A stretch of DNA of 64,000 bases, from contig JAJPHE010000135.1 in NCBI GenBank assembly GCA_021325435.1, positions 37,337 to 101,336 on the forward strand, given 5' to 3'. The notes under the pieces were generated by a model, which saw nothing but the letters and a program-made list of their open reading frames with translations, did not search any database and had not been told where the DNA came from. Below, in pieces: positions 21,914 through 33,100 of the stretch (position 1 is the first letter of the stretch; each line of letters opens with the position of its first letter). The position numbers and the translations under genes were made by a program. Origin of the DNA: Actinomycetota bacterium (GTDB lineage: Bacteria > Actinomycetota > Acidimicrobiia > Acidimicrobiales > JAJPHE01).

Positions 21914-24273
21914 TGGGTGGGCGCCTCCGCCGTCTCGAAGTGCTCGTGGAAGGCGACCGCTTCGATGGGGATGACCCGGCTACAGACCGGGCAGCGGATG
22001 GCCTCGGGGATCTCGCCGGGCCGGGCCGGCGCCTTCGGGTGGCCGTTACCGGCGCCGTTGCCCGCCGGCGCGCCCCCGAGCGACAGGGAGGTGGCCATGG
22101 CGGTGGTGAGGGCCTTGGCCTGGGCCGCCTCCTGCTCCTTCTCCACCCGGGGGTCGGCCACCAGGCTGGGCACCACGATCTTGCGGCGGGCGGCGATGGC
22201 CCGCAGCAGCGGGTCGCGCACCCAGTCGTAGGCGATCTGGGCCAGGCCTCCGGGGAACAGCCACAGCAGGAACAGCACCCCCACCCCGCTGGCCAGGGCC
22301 TGGATCTGGGGGCTGAACCCCCCGTACATGAGGACGCCGATGTAGGCGGTGCCCAGCATGGCGCCCGGCAGGGAGGTGGTCCCCCCGATCACCACGATGA
22401 CGAGGAGTAGCTCGCTGATGCCGAAGTCGAAGGCCTGGGTCTCGACCACCTTCTGGCCGTAGGCGAACAGGGCGCCGGCCATGGCCGCCCAGAACCCGGA
22501 GATGGCGAAGGCGGCCAGCCGGGCGGCCGAGATGGTGACCCCGTAGCTCTGGGCGCCCCGCTCGTTGTCGCGCGCCGCGATCATCACCCGCCCGGCCCGG
22601 CTCCGGCGCAGCGCCCGGGCCGACAGCAGGGCGAGGGCCAGCATGACCAGGCAGAAGTAGTAGAAGGCCCGGGGCCCGTTCAGGCTGTAGCGGCTGTACA
22701 GCAGGGGCCGGTAGATGCTCTGCGAGTTGTTGGGCAGGATCCCGGCGAAGTAGTTGGGCGACAGCAGGTAGACCTGCACGGCGATGGCGAAGGCGATCGT
22801 CGTCACCGCCAGGTACAGCCCCTGGATGCGCAGGGCGGGCAGGCCGATGACGACCGCCACCACCGCCCCCGTCACACCGGCGGCGGCCAGGGTGATGAAG
22901 AAGTCGGTGTGCAGGTGGGCGGCCAGACCGCCGGCCACCAGCGCCCCGATGCCGGCGAAGCCCCACTGGCCCAGGCTGATCTGGCCGGCCCAGCCCATGA
23001 GGATCACCAGCGAAACGGCGACCATGCCGTACACGACGATGGTCGACAGCAGGATCTGCTGCTCCAGCCCCACCAGGTAGGGCAGGCCGACGGCCAGCCC
23101 CAGCACCACCACGGCCAGCCCGGCCTGCAGCCACGCCACCTCGAGCACGTTGCGCAGCTCGGGCGGGATGGGCCGGAACTCGCGGCCCATCGACCAGGTG
23201 GCCAGGCCGGTGTCCTGGCCCCGCGACTGGCGGCGCCGCTGCAGCAGCATGGCCACCAGCAGGATCGGCAGCATGACGGCGCTGGCGATCGACGGGTCGC
23301 GGGAGAAGTAGTAGAGCGACTGCTCGATGATGCCGATGCACACGCCGGCGACGAGGGCGACGGAGAAGCTCTCCATGCGGGCGATCACCGCGGCGGAGAG
23401 GGCGTACAGCAGCACGAAGGGGCCGATGTCGGCCCCGATCGGCAGCCCGATGACCGGTATGCGCAGGAACACGCCCAGGGTGGACAGCACCGAGGCGATG
23501 ATCCACACGTAGGTCGACAGCCGCTTCACCGAGATGCCGAGCAGGGAGGCCCGGTCGGCGTTCTCGGCCGAGGCCCGCACCGCGATGCCGATGTCGGTGA
23601 AGCGGAAGAACAGGGTGAGGCCGACCACGACCAGCACGGCGGCGAAGATGACCACCAGCGAGTTGCCGTCGAAACGGATGGGATAGACGTTGAGGTGGAG
23701 GCCGGAGAACGGCGTCTTCGGTGGCTTGGGGTCGACGATGAACCGGCCGCCCAGCCATTTGGGCAGGTAGAACTGGAGCAGCCCGAAGATCTCGGCCAGG
23801 CCGATGGTCGCCACCGACAGGACCAGCCGGGGCGCCCGGAAGAACCGGCGGATGACCAGGAACTCGACCACCGCCCCGGCGACGATGCCGGAACCGATGG
23901 CGATGACCAGGGCCACCAGGTAGTTGATGTGGTGGACCTTGATCAGAAGGACCGACATCACCGCCGGCACCGCGCCCATCTCGGCCTGGGCGAAGTTGAT
24001 GATGCGGTTGGCCCGGTAGATCAGGATGAGCCCGAAGGCCACCATGGCGTAGAGCAGGCCGACGATGGCTCCGAACACGATCACCCCGGCGGGGGGCGCG
24101 TTGCTGTGCAGGGCCAGGCGCAGCACGCCGATGAGCACCACGAAGGTGGCGATGAGGCGCAGGGGCGGCCCGCTGAGCCGCCCCCGCCAGGCCGTCCTCA
24201 CCCGTGAGCCGGCCGGCGACCGCCCGACGGCGGACAGCCGGTCGCTCAGGGCGTCAAGGAGCGCAGGGGCCAT
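21910..24273 (-). CDS. Fused LivH-LivM permease with C-terminal CxxC/HxH tail
   Basis: 787 residues. Hallmarks of LivH (LILIYRANRIINFAQAEMGAV) and LivM (GWAGQISLGQWGFAGIG, GLPALRIQGLYLAVTTIAFA, RRSRAGRVMIAARDNE) occur in one chain, joined around RRRQSRGQDTGLATW. After the last helix, a cytoplasmic tail of about 80 residues ends in CPVC...FHEHF: Cys761, Cys764, His776 and His778 form a C-x2-C-x11-H-x-H pattern that could bind zinc; the first locus lacks it. The ATG lies 20 bp inside the end of the binding-protein gene, and its stop overlaps the start of the MFS-LivF-LivG gene, so the operon is coupled throughout. Confidence 0.87.
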
Positions 24274-26107
24274 TGGGGAACACCTTGAGGTCGGCCGGCC
24301 AACTGCCCAGCTGGTGGCGCCAGGACGGGTCCTGGACGTCGATGTAGGTGCCGGGCTGGCCGTTGATCGGCGAGGCCTGGGTGCCGCACCACCACACCTC
24401 GCGGGCGTCCTGGATGCCCGTGTAGGCCTGGCTGGTGTAGCCGACGTTGCCGAACTTCAGCATCGGGTGGAGCCGGTCGTTGCCGCCACCGATGGGCGCC
24501 AGCCCGAACAGGCCGTTGCGCATGGTGCCGGGGTTCACCCGAGGTCCGGCCATCTGGAAGGTGGTCCCCATGAGCGAGTAGTAGGCCCAGTTGAGGTTCT
24601 CGGTCTTGTCGGGCGCGCCCGACGCCCCCGAGTCCTGGAAGGCCTTCACCGCGTCGGACTGATCGAAGCTCACCTGGTCGGACAGGAAGGACACTCCGAA
24701 GGCGAACCGTTGCACGTTCTTGTTGTAGAGCTGGCCGAGCACGTCGTAGTCGATGAGGCCGATGCCGGACATGGGCAGCTCGGGGTGGTAGCCCTGGCTG
24801 TCCATGGTGTTGGTGGCGAACACCGGGGCGATCGGGTCGCAGAAGCACATCACGTCGGTGACGTGGTCGGCCTTCAGCTCCCCGACGATGGTCGTCGACT
24901 GCTGCTCGGCGGTGTTGATGTCGGACTGGTAGGGGTAGCCCTTGGCCTGGCCCCCGACCGGCTGGCACTCCTTGCCGTTGACCAGGCTGAGGAACAGGTT
25001 GGCCGACAGGGTGCTGGTGGGATCACCGTTGGTCGACGGGTAGACGATCGCCACCTTGCGGATCGGCGGCGGGGCGGTCGGGCCGCCGAAGTGCATCACG
25101 TCGCCCGGCCCGGTGCCGGCGAACTGGACCCGCTTGCCGTTGAGCTTCTTGCACCAGTACTCCGCCTCCATCTGGGCGGCCAGGTCGCCGCTCTCGAAGA
25201 CGTCCCAGTAGAACGGCGCCACCTGGGTGTGGTAGCTGTCCGGCTCGGTCTCCCCGCCGGAGACGACGATCTGGTCCTTAGCCAGCTGGTTGTAGAGCGC
25301 CGGGTCGGCCGTGGGCGCGATCACGTAGGCCGGATGCATGGACGCGATGAGGTCGGCCTCGGCCCGTTCGCAGGGCGGATCGGGCGGGGTGAGGCTGCAC
25401 TGACCCTGGAAGTAGGGGAAGCTGCAGGTGTCGCTCTGGGACTGCTCGTAGGCCTTGCCCGAGTGGTTGCCGGGCCCGTCCATCGACACGAACTTGCGTC
25501 CGTACAGGTTCCAGCGCTTGTTGACCTCGTTGGTGAAGGCCTGGAGCGCCTCGCAGGTCTGCTCGCTGGTGGCCGCCAGGTTCTCGGCGTTGAGGATGGC
25601 GTTGACCTGGGCGTTGCCCTGGGCCAGGTAGTAGACGTAGTTGATCGACGAGCTGTTGGTGCCCGGCATCGGCGAGCCGCCGTTCTGGCTCTGGGGCACG
25701 GTCGGCGTGCACGGCGGCATGCCGAAGGTGGGGCCGATGGTCTTGCCGTCGGGCCCGCAGTTGAACGGCACGCCCGCCGCCTGGCCGCCGGAGAAGCCGC
25801 CGGAGGCGCCCACCGACCCGCCGCCACCGACCCCGCCCCCGCCCCCGCCCCCGCCGCCGGCACCGCCCGACGCGCTCAGGTTCCCGCCGCTGCCATTGAC
25901 CCCGCCGGCGCCGCTCGCTCCGCCGGAAAAGCCGCTACCTCCGGATCCGCTGCCACCTCCGGCGGCGAAGGAGCCCCCGCCCGAGCCGTAGGCCGACGTC
26001 CCCGAGTTGGGACTCGACGGAGCCACGGCCACCAGGAGCACCTGGACGGCGGCGAGCACGATCAGCGGGGCATACCGGCGCCCCAGCGCGGCGGGTGTCA
26101 TTGCCAC
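24254..26107 (-). CDS. Substrate-binding protein of the second Liv-type system, glycine-rich linker
   Basis: 617 residues. An N-terminal hydrophobic segment (IVLAAVQVLLVAVAP) has no lipobox Cys, so the protein is probably held by an uncleaved anchor or secreted. Residues about 38-110 are a Gly/Ser linker with an unbroken run of nine or more glycines. The rest resembles type 1 periplasmic binding proteins: TEPDSYHTQVAPFYWDVFESGD, RKVAIVYPSTNGDP, DHVTDVMCFCDPIAP and FGNVGYTSQAYTGIQDA, with several Cys pairs. Start GTG 26107 has AGGGGG 8 nt upstream and beats the ATG two codons later. It is the first gene of the operon behind a good promoter. Confidence 0.78.
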   Translation of the reverse strand: MAMTPAALGRRYAPLIVLAAVQVLLVAVAPSSPNSGTSAYGSGGGSFAAGGGSGSGGSGFSGGASGAGGVNGSGGNLSASGGAGGGGGGGGGVGGGGSVGASGGFSGGQAAGVPFNCGPDGKTIGPTFGMPPCTPTVPQSQNGGSPMPGTNSSSINYVYYLAQGNAQVNAILNAENLAATSEQTCEALQAFTNEVNKRWNLYGRKFVSMDGPGNHSGKAYEQSQSDTCSFPYFQGQCSLTPPDPPCERAEADLIASMHPAYVIAPTADPALYNQLAKDQIVVSGGETEPDSYHTQVAPFYWDVFESGDLAAQMEAEYWCKKLNGKRVQFAGTGPGDVMHFGGPTAPPPIRKVAIVYPSTNGDPTSTLSANLFLSLVNGKECQPVGGQAKGYPYQSDINTAEQQSTTIVGELKADHVTDVMCFCDPIAPVFATNTMDSQGYHPELPMSGIGLIDYDVLGQLYNKNVQRFAFGVSFLSDQVSFDQSDAVKAFQDSGASGAPDKTENLNWAYYSLMGTTFQMAGPRVNPGTMRNGLFGLAPIGGGNDRLHPMLKFGNVGYTSQAYTGIQDAREVWWCGTQASPINGQPGTYIDVQDPSWRHQLGSWPADLKVFPNGPCAP

Positions 26108-26176
26108 TTTTGTGTCCCCCTGCTGTGGTTGCCCTCGCTGGACGACGGGAAGGCCCGCCGTCCCGAAGGGGTTCGC

Positions 26177-26205
26177 ATGATACGAAGGCGAGCGACGGGT
26201 GTCAC
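26177..26205 (-). promoter_or_regulatory. Sigma-70-type promoter of the second Liv-type operon
   Basis: On the minus strand, GTGACA (complement of 26200-26205), 17 bp, then TATCAT (complement of 26177-26182). Transcription would start near 26170, giving a leader of about 62 nt before the GTG at 26107. This is the best-matched promoter in the window and implies that the GH39-like gene upstream is not needed for expression of the transporter operon. Confidence 0.65.
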
Positions 26206-26224
26206 ACCGGTCAGTAGGCCGGCG

Positions 26225-27700
26225 TCAGGACGCCGGGGTCAGGGTGAGCAGGGCGACCGATTCCCCCGGCAGGTCGACGTCGACGGCGGCATGGCCCAAT
26301 CCCACCTTGCCGGTGGCGGCCACGGCGTCCGCCGAGGCGCTGGCGTCGACGATGCGCAGGCTCCACGTCCAGGGGCCCTTGGGCAGCGCCGTCCACCGGA
26401 CCGTCACCCGGTGGTCGAAGCCGTTCGGGTCGGTGGCGCCGTAGCCCCCGCTCGGGTCGTAGGGGGCGAAGTCGTAGAGCAGCACGTTGTAGGCGCCGGC
26501 GCCCGACCGGCTGGCCACCGCCCCCACCCGTCCGGAGGGGTCGGCGGTCGTCTGGTCGGGGGTGAGGCTGACCGGCAGCCCGGCCCCGGCCAGCTGGTGC
26601 CACAGCCAGAACGTCCAGTACACCGGCTTGGGCGACAGGTTGGAGAAGAGCAGCCCCCAGTTGCCGAGGGTGTGGGGAGAGTCGTCGGCCACCCGGAAGA
26701 ACGCCATCCGGTCGAGCCCGGCCGACTGAACCGAGTCGAGCACGGCGGCGGCGAAGGCGGCGTCGTAGGGACCGTCGGAGCGGGCGTCGTAGCCGGCGTC
26801 GATGTTCCACTCGTCGATGACCGTCAGCGGGTGCAGGTCCGGGTAACGCGAGAGCTCGGCCCGCACCTGGGCGACCTGCACGCCGTAGAACTGGGCCCGC
26901 GTCCCCGGGTTGTACCAGTACGGCGCCGGCGCCGACGGCGGCAACGTCCCCCCGCTGGTGAAGAAGGGGCCGAGGGCCGGATAGTTGCCGTAGTAGTGCC
27001 ACGACACGAAGTCGAGCGGCAGGTGGTTGGCCGACACGTAGGCGAGGAACGGCTCCAGCCACGCCGGGTCGGCGAAGAGGAGGGCCGGTCCGCCCACGGC
27101 CACGCCGGTGACACCGGCTCGGGCCGCCGCTTTCTCCACCGCCGCCGCCGTCGCCTGGTACATGGCGAGGTAGTCGGCGATGGTCCCGTGCCAGAAGGTG
27201 CCGTCGGGTTCGTTCCACACCTCGAAGACCCGCACGCCGTAGGTGGTGATCTCGTGGAAGGCGGCCTGCTCGACCAGGTTGGCCCACGGGGCATAGCCGT
27301 TGGCGTCGGGCGGGTCGAGGGTCTCGTGCAGCGGGTTGCTCGTCATGCACGGCGGGCTGTAGTCGATGATCATCTCGGGCTCGGTGCCCATGGCCAGGTC
27401 CTGCTGGACCCGCTGGTCGGCGACCGTCGGGTCCCACGTTCCGGTGGCGCAGTTGTAGCCGGCGTCGAGGGAGAGGTCGGCGCGCCCCCATGCCGGGCCC
27501 AGAGCCGAGATCACCGGCCCCGCCCCCGCCACCGGCTGGTTGGTGCCGATCAGACCTTCGTTCACCGCCGGGCCGGGATGGGCGGCGTCGACCTGCACGG
27601 TTACCGCGCTGGGGGTCGCCCCCACGCCGGCGCCGGCCGCGCCGGCCGCCAGCCCGGCCAGCGACAGGATGGCGGCCGCCGCCGCCCACCTCCCTCTCAT
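26225..27700 (-). CDS. Exported GH39-like glycoside hydrolase
   Basis: 491 residues with a signal peptide (RGRWAAAAAILSLAGLAAG, ending near residue 28). EVWNEPDGTFW places a catalytic acid/base at Glu164, and TVIDEWNIDAG the nucleophile at Glu297, as in clan GH-A enzymes and especially GH39 beta-xylosidases/iduronidase-like proteins. FVSWHYYGNY between them is also typical. A beta-sandwich C-terminal domain follows the barrel, ending LLTLTPAS. It would cleave a beta-linked sugar outside the cell. It lies 117 bp upstream of the transporter operon on the same strand; a link between the released product and the transporter is possible but unsupported. GH family is by motif only. Confidence 0.75.
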   Translation of the reverse strand: MRGRWAAAAAILSLAGLAAGAAGAGVGATPSAVTVQVDAAHPGPAVNEGLIGTNQPVAGAGPVISALGPAWGRADLSLDAGYNCATGTWDPTVADQRVQQDLAMGTEPEMIIDYSPPCMTSNPLHETLDPPDANGYAPWANLVEQAAFHEITTYGVRVFEVWNEPDGTFWHGTIADYLAMYQATAAAVEKAAARAGVTGVAVGGPALLFADPAWLEPFLAYVSANHLPLDFVSWHYYGNYPALGPFFTSGGTLPPSAPAPYWYNPGTRAQFYGVQVAQVRAELSRYPDLHPLTVIDEWNIDAGYDARSDGPYDAAFAAAVLDSVQSAGLDRMAFFRVADDSPHTLGNWGLLFSNLSPKPVYWTFWLWHQLAGAGLPVSLTPDQTTADPSGRVGAVASRSGAGAYNVLLYDFAPYDPSGGYGATDPNGFDHRVTVRWTALPKGPWTWSLRIVDASASADAVAATGKVGLGHAAVDVDLPGESVALLTLTPAS

Positions 27701-27737
27701 GAGCGGTAGTTCGCCGGCGGGGCGGCCGGCGCCTGCC

Positions 27738-28217
27738 TCAGGGGGCTACGCGGTCCTCGACCCGGGCCAGGGCGGCGTCGAGCAGCCGGCGGGCGGTGTG
27801 CAGCTCGAGCCACTCGCCGTCGGCGGCGCCGGCGTTCTGGCGGCTGTGGCGCTGGAGGAGATCGAGGATCTTGTCGCGGGCCTCGGCGATCACCTGGGGG
27901 GAGCGCTCGGCCGTGCGGGCCAGCTCCTCCACCGCCGCCGGGCTGTGAGGCGACGAGCCCCGGGCCTGGTCGCGGGCGGCGTGCACCAGGCGCTCCACCG
28001 ACACCGAGGTGGCGGCGGCCGAGACGTGGGATGCGACCTGGGCCCGGGCCGCTTCGACGTCGACGACGCGCTCGTCGCCGTAGACGTGGTGCCAGGCGTC
28101 GGCCTCGGCCGGGCGCAGCTCGTTCCAGGGGTGGCCCCGCCAACCGCACGGGCAGCTGGCCCTGAAGGCCGAGCCGCGGCGTTCGATGAGGACCGGATGC
28201 TCGTCCGCGTTCGACAT
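27738..28217 (-). CDS. Small protein with Zn-ribbon-like N-terminus and helical C-terminus
   Basis: 159 residues, family not recognised. The N-terminal region HPVLIERRGSAFRASCPCGWRG carries a CPC-W turn and HH further on (DAWHHVYGDERV), a layout found in small actinobacterial proteins with a possible metal site. The remainder is helical and Arg/Glu-rich (VERLVHAARDQARG, EARDKILDLLQRHSRQ). The ATG has GGGGGG 7 nt before it. The -10 TAGGAT overlaps the recD stop, so the gene can be transcribed on its own. Confidence 0.65.
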   Translation of the reverse strand: MSNADEHPVLIERRGSAFRASCPCGWRGHPWNELRPAEADAWHHVYGDERVVDVEAARAQVASHVSAAATSVSVERLVHAARDQARGSSPHSPAAVEELARTAERSPQVIAEARDKILDLLQRHSRQNAGAADGEWLELHTARRLLDAALARVEDRVAP

Positions 28218-28245
28218 GTCGTACCCCCCGCGTCCGCCGGTGCCG

Positions 28246-28251
28246 ATCCTA
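28246..28251 (-). promoter_or_regulatory. -10 element TAGGAT overlapping the recD stop codon
   Basis: On the minus strand the first three bases (TAG) are the recD stop codon and the hexamer is TAGGAT. It is followed after 28 nt by the ATG of the small protein gene at 28217, with a GGGGGG ribosome site between. Confidence 0.4.
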
Positions 28252-30117
28252 GGCGCCGGCGCCCCACAGCCGGGCGGTGAGACCCGAGGCCCGGGCGATG
28301 GGCCGCTCGACCGCGGCCCGCACCGACTCCTCGGTGCCGGCCACCAGCACCCGCTGGCGGGCCCGGGTGACCCCCGTGTACAGCAGCTCGCGGGTGAGGA
28401 CCCGCGAGCCGGGCTCGGGGAGGAGGATGGCGACCTCGTCGAACTCCGAGCCCTGCGCCTTGTGCACGGTCATGGCGAACACGGTGTCCACCGCGGCGAG
28501 GCGCGACGGGCTGACCAACCCGACGGCGCCGCCCCGGTCGAACGCCACGCCGGCCCACCCGCCCGGGCGGGCCACCACCACGCCGGTGTCGCCGTTGTAG
28601 AGGCGCAGGCTGTAGTCGTTGGCGGTGACGATCACCGGTCGCCCGGCATACCAGGCTCCGTCGGAGCCGAACCCGTCGACCTCCGCCCCCAGCCACTCCT
28701 CCACCCGCGGGTTCCACGTGGCCACCCCCGCCGGGCCCCGTCTGTGGGCGCACAGCAGGCGGAACCGTCCGAGCGCCTGCAGGGCGCCCGAACCGTCGCC
28801 GGCCCGGGCCGCCTCCAGGACCTCCGCTCCGGTGGCGACGGCTTCCGCCTTCACCGCCGCCAGCTCGCCGTCGCCGCACGAGGCCACGTCGACCGGCAAC
28901 CACCGCACCTCCGGCGCGCCGGAGCGGAGGAGGGCGACGGTGCCGTCCCCGTCGCCGGCCCGGATGGCGCCGGCCAGGTCGGCCAGGACGCCGCCGAACC
29001 GGTAGTTGGCCCGCAGCAGGGCGACGCTCGCCCGGAAGGGCGAGGGCGCCTCGTCGGCCGCCGCCTCGCCGGCCGTCGCCGCGGCCGGCCCGACGATGTC
29101 GCCGAGGACCGCCCCGGCCTCGACCGAGGCCAGCTGCTCGGGGTCGCCGACCAGCACCAGGCGGGCGTCGGGACGGACGGCCTGGGTGAGGCACGCCATC
29201 ATCCCCAGCGACACCATCGAGGTCTCGTCCACCACCACCACGTCGTGGGGCAGGCGGTTGCGCCGGTCGTGGCGGAAGCGGCTGGTGTTGCCGGGGTGGC
29301 GGACCAGCAGGCGGTGCAGCGTCGACGCGTCCACGCCAGTGAGGCGGGCCCGGATGGGGGCGGCCACGTCCATCCGTTCCGCCTCGGCCCGCACCGCCTC
29401 GGCCATGCGGGCCGCCGCCTTGCCGGTGGGGGCAGCCAAGGCCACCAGGGGGGGCCGGGCCCCGGCGGCGGCCGCCTGCTCCTCGAGCAGGGCGATCACC
29501 CGGGCCACGGTCGTCGTCTTGCCGGTGCCGGGGCCGCCGGCGACGACCGCCAACCTCCGGCGCACGGCGGTGGCCGCCGCCTGGCGCTGGTCGGCCGCCC
29601 CCTCCCCGGGGAAGAGCCGGTCGAGCCCGGCGCCGAGCACCACCTCGTCGACCGCGGGCGGGGCGGCGGCGGAGCGGGCCAGCAGGTCGGCGGCGACGGC
29701 GCCCTCGTCGCGCCAGTAGCGGTCGAGGTAGAGGGTCGTGCCCACCAGGCGCAGGGGCCGGTCGTCGGGCCCGTCCTCCCCCACCGACACCAGCGGGCTG
29801 GCGGCCAGGCGCTCGACCCAGGTCTCCGGCTCCGGCCAGGCCAGGGCGTCCACGTCGACGTCGGAATCAGCGTCGGTGTCGGCCGTGCGCCGCACGGTGG
29901 CCAGGTCGACATGGACGTGGCCGACCCGCGGGGCCCGCACGGCGAGGGCGGCGGCCAGGGCCACCTGCTCGTCCCCCTCGGCGGCGAGGCGGCCCAGGCG
30001 GCGGGCGACGTGCACGTCGGCCGGGGCCAGCACCCCGGCCCGGTTGAACTCCCCGAGGACGCCGTCATCGGCGAGGGCGAGCACCAGGGCCGAGTCGAAC
30101 GGGTCGGTGAGGGTCAC
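28249..30117 (-). CDS. recD: Exodeoxyribonuclease V alpha subunit (RecD helicase)
   Basis: 622 residues. Superfamily 1B helicase with Walker A GGPGTGKT at 194-201, LAAPTGKAAARM (motif Ia), HRLLVRHP, VVVDETSM (motif II), VLVGDPEQLASVEAGAVLGD (motif III), LRANYRFGG and the C-terminal AMTVHKAQGSEFDEV and LLYTGVTRARQRV. The N-terminal LTDPFDSALVLALADDGVLGE is the RecD contact domain. In the RecBCD complex it is the fast 5'-3' motor in double-strand-break repair. Start GTG 30117 sits in the recB stop (GTGA). Confidence 0.95.
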   Translation of the reverse strand: MTLTDPFDSALVLALADDGVLGEFNRAGVLAPADVHVARRLGRLAAEGDEQVALAAALAVRAPRVGHVHVDLATVRRTADTDADSDVDVDALAWPEPETWVERLAASPLVSVGEDGPDDRPLRLVGTTLYLDRYWRDEGAVAADLLARSAAAPPAVDEVVLGAGLDRLFPGEGAADQRQAAATAVRRRLAVVAGGPGTGKTTTVARVIALLEEQAAAAGARPPLVALAAPTGKAAARMAEAVRAEAERMDVAAPIRARLTGVDASTLHRLLVRHPGNTSRFRHDRRNRLPHDVVVVDETSMVSLGMMACLTQAVRPDARLVLVGDPEQLASVEAGAVLGDIVGPAAATAGEAAADEAPSPFRASVALLRANYRFGGVLADLAGAIRAGDGDGTVALLRSGAPEVRWLPVDVASCGDGELAAVKAEAVATGAEVLEAARAGDGSGALQALGRFRLLCAHRRGPAGVATWNPRVEEWLGAEVDGFGSDGAWYAGRPVIVTANDYSLRLYNGDTGVVVARPGGWAGVAFDRGGAVGLVSPSRLAAVDTVFAMTVHKAQGSEFDEVAILLPEPGSRVLTRELLYTGVTRARQRVLVAGTEESVRAAVERPIARASGLTARLWGAGA

Positions 30118-33100
30118 GAAATCCCGTCCAGCAGGTCGGAGACGGCGGTCAACAGCCCGATCGGCGGCCGCCAGGCGAAGACGCCGCACGGCTGTCCGTC
30201 GACCAGCGGGGTGGTCGGCCCCACCATGCCGCGCACGAATAGATACAGCACTCCCCCGATGTTCTCGTCGGGGTCGTAGCCAGGCAGCCGCCAGCGCAGG
30301 TAACGGTGGAGGGCCACCGAGTACAGGAGGGCCTGCAGCGGGTAGTGCAGCCGCTGCATCTCGGCGTCGAGGGCCGCCGGCCGGTAGTGCCACGCCGACA
30401 GCGCTTCGCCGTCGACCGTGAGCCGGTTGGTCTTGTAGTCGGCGACGAAGAAGCGCTGGACGCCACCCGGGTGGCGCCGGCGGAAGACCAGGTCGAGGCT
30501 GCCGGTCAGATAGCCGCGCAGGTGGCTGGCCAGCACCGGGTCGGCCAGTCGCTCGGCGTAGCCGGCCAGGGGGCTCTCGGCGCCCGGGGCGCCGGCCGGG
30601 ACGTGGTCGGCGAAGAGCCGGGCCAGGTCGGAAGTGAGCACCTCCCCCTCCGGGCGGTCGCCGCCGGCGAGGGGGAACTCGAAGCTGAGCTCGTCGAGAC
30701 GGTCGCCCCGGGCCACGTCGGCCAGGCGGGCGCCGCCGGCCAGCGGGCCCAGCGGGGTGGTGATGGCGGCTTCCAGCCCGGCCACCAGGATGTCGGTCTC
30801 CTGCAGGCCGGCCGGGCGACGGTGGTGCTCAGCAGACAGGGCCGAGCCGATGTCGGCGGCCAGGTCAGCGGCAGCGAAGTCGATCCGCTCGAACAGCCGG
30901 TGGACGAAGGTGCCGACCTCGGCGCCGCCGGCCATGTCCCCGAGAGGCGACAGCACCGCCCGCAGCCGTTGCTCGTCGGCGGCCGACGAGCGGTCGGCGG
31001 CGGCGCCGGCGACGGGCGCCGCCGCTTCCGAGCCGGGCTCGTCGGTGATCGCCGGTTCCTCCGGCTCGCTTCCGACCAGCTCGTCGTGGGCGGCGGCGGT
31101 GATTCCGCTGTAGGAGGTGCGCCGCCAGCGGGCGTCGAGGCTGCGCTCGAACTCGGCCAGGGTGAGGTTGGCGCTGGCCTCCGACGTCTCGGGCCGCCAC
31201 CGCTCGCCGGTGGGGCCGGAGCAGCGCTCGACGCTGATGCTCCCCGGCGCCCGTCCGGCCAGGTCGACGAAGCGGTCGTGGATCTCCTGGTCCTTGGGCA
31301 CCCGCGGGGCGCCGAGGGAGACGTTGCCCTCGCCGTCGCGGGTGAGCAGGATGCGGGCCAGCGGGGATCGGTGGCAGTCGCTCACCCGCGCCCACCAGAT
31401 GACCGCCTGGTGTCGGGCCCGGGTGAGGGCGACGTACAGGTGGCGGAGGTCCTCGCCCCGCTCCTCTTCGAGGTGGGTCTGGGCGTGCTGGCGGTAGGAG
31501 GGCCCGTCGCGCCCGGACACGTCGAGCTTGCGGAGGTTCTCGTCGTCCGGGTCGTGGAAGACGACGGGGCCGTCGCCGCCGCCCCGACCGACGTCCCACA
31601 GATAGGGGCAGTAGACGACGGGGAACTCGAGGCCCTTGGCCCGGTGCACGGTCAGCACCTGCACGGCGGCGGCGTCGGAGTCGAGGCGCCGGCTGCGCTG
31701 CTCGGCCTCGGTGCTCTCGTCACCCGCCTCCTCGATCCGCCGGGCCAGCCACGCCCGCAGGGCCGGAGGGCCCAGCTGGCCGGCCGCTCCTTCGGCGTGC
31801 AGCAGCTGGGCCACGTGGGAGAGGTCGGTGAGCTCGCGTTCGCCTTCCTCGGCCGCCAGCACCCGCCCCGGCAGCGACCCCTCGTGCGTCACCGACCGGA
31901 AGAGGGTGGACACCCCCCGCCGGCGCAGAGTGTCGGCCCAGCGGTGCAGCCGCGAGTGGACGTCCTCCCACACCTCCTCCCCCGCCGCCGCCACCTCCTC
32001 GGCGACCATGCCGATGAACGGGGTGAGGGCCACCGCCGCCGCCCGAGGCCGCGACGCCGGCTGTTCGAGCGCCTCCAACAGACGCAGCCAGTGCCGGGCC
32101 GCCGCCGTCTCGAACACGCTGGCGGTGCCGGCGACGACGGCGGGCACGTCGAGGGCCCGCAGGGCGCCCTGCACGATGGCCGCCTGCCGGTTGGTCCGGA
32201 CCAGCACGGCGACGTCGCCGGGAGCGATGGTCCGGCACCCTCCTTCGCTGCCGTCGCCGTTCCACCGCACCAGCTGGGCATCGGACCCGAGCAGGCGCAC
32301 CACGTCGGCGGCCAGGTCGGCCGCCACGAAATCGAGGGCGGCGTCCTTCTGCACCAGCCGCTGGGCGTCGGTGATGGGCAGGTCGTGCTCGGCGCTGTGC
32401 AGCACCCGGGCCCGCAGGGCGGTGTTCACCGGGGCCTTGCGCAGACCGGGCTTGTGGTGGGTGGCGGTGGCGGTCACCTTGCGGTAGGGGATGTCGGGGT
32501 GGCCGAGACGCAGCGGGTTGAGCAGCACGTCGTAGGCGGCCAGCAGCGACTCGTCGCTGCGCCAGTTGTCGCTCAACGTGAAGCGCCGGTCGGCCTGGCG
32601 GGCCGCTTCGAGGTAGGCGTACACGTCGGCGCCGCGGAAGGCGTAGACCGCCTGCTTCGGGTCGCCGATGAGAACCAGGGTCGTGTCCCCGGTGCCGAAC
32701 GCCTGGCGCACCACCTGCCACTGGATCGGGTCGGTGTCCTGGAACTCGTCGACGAGCACGACCCGGTAGCGCTGGCGCAGCCGGGCGCAGGCCGCCTCGC
32801 CCCGTTCGGCGTCGCTGAGGGTGCGGGCCAGCCGCCCCAGCAGGTCGTCGTAGGTGAGCAGGTTGGCGTCGAGCAGGCGGCGGGCCACCTCCTCTCGGGT
32901 GCGCCGGGCCAGCCGCCCCCGCAGGTCCGAACGATCCAGCTCCGGGTCGGGGTCGAGCGGCGTGTCGGGGTTGGCGAACGCCTGGCGCCCGATGCGCTGG
33001 GCGTCCTTGCGACCGAACGGCAGGCCTCCCCACTGCAGCACCCCCCGCACGAAGAGGTCGTCGACAACCTCGTCGACCAGGTCGCGGGGGTCCTCGAGCA

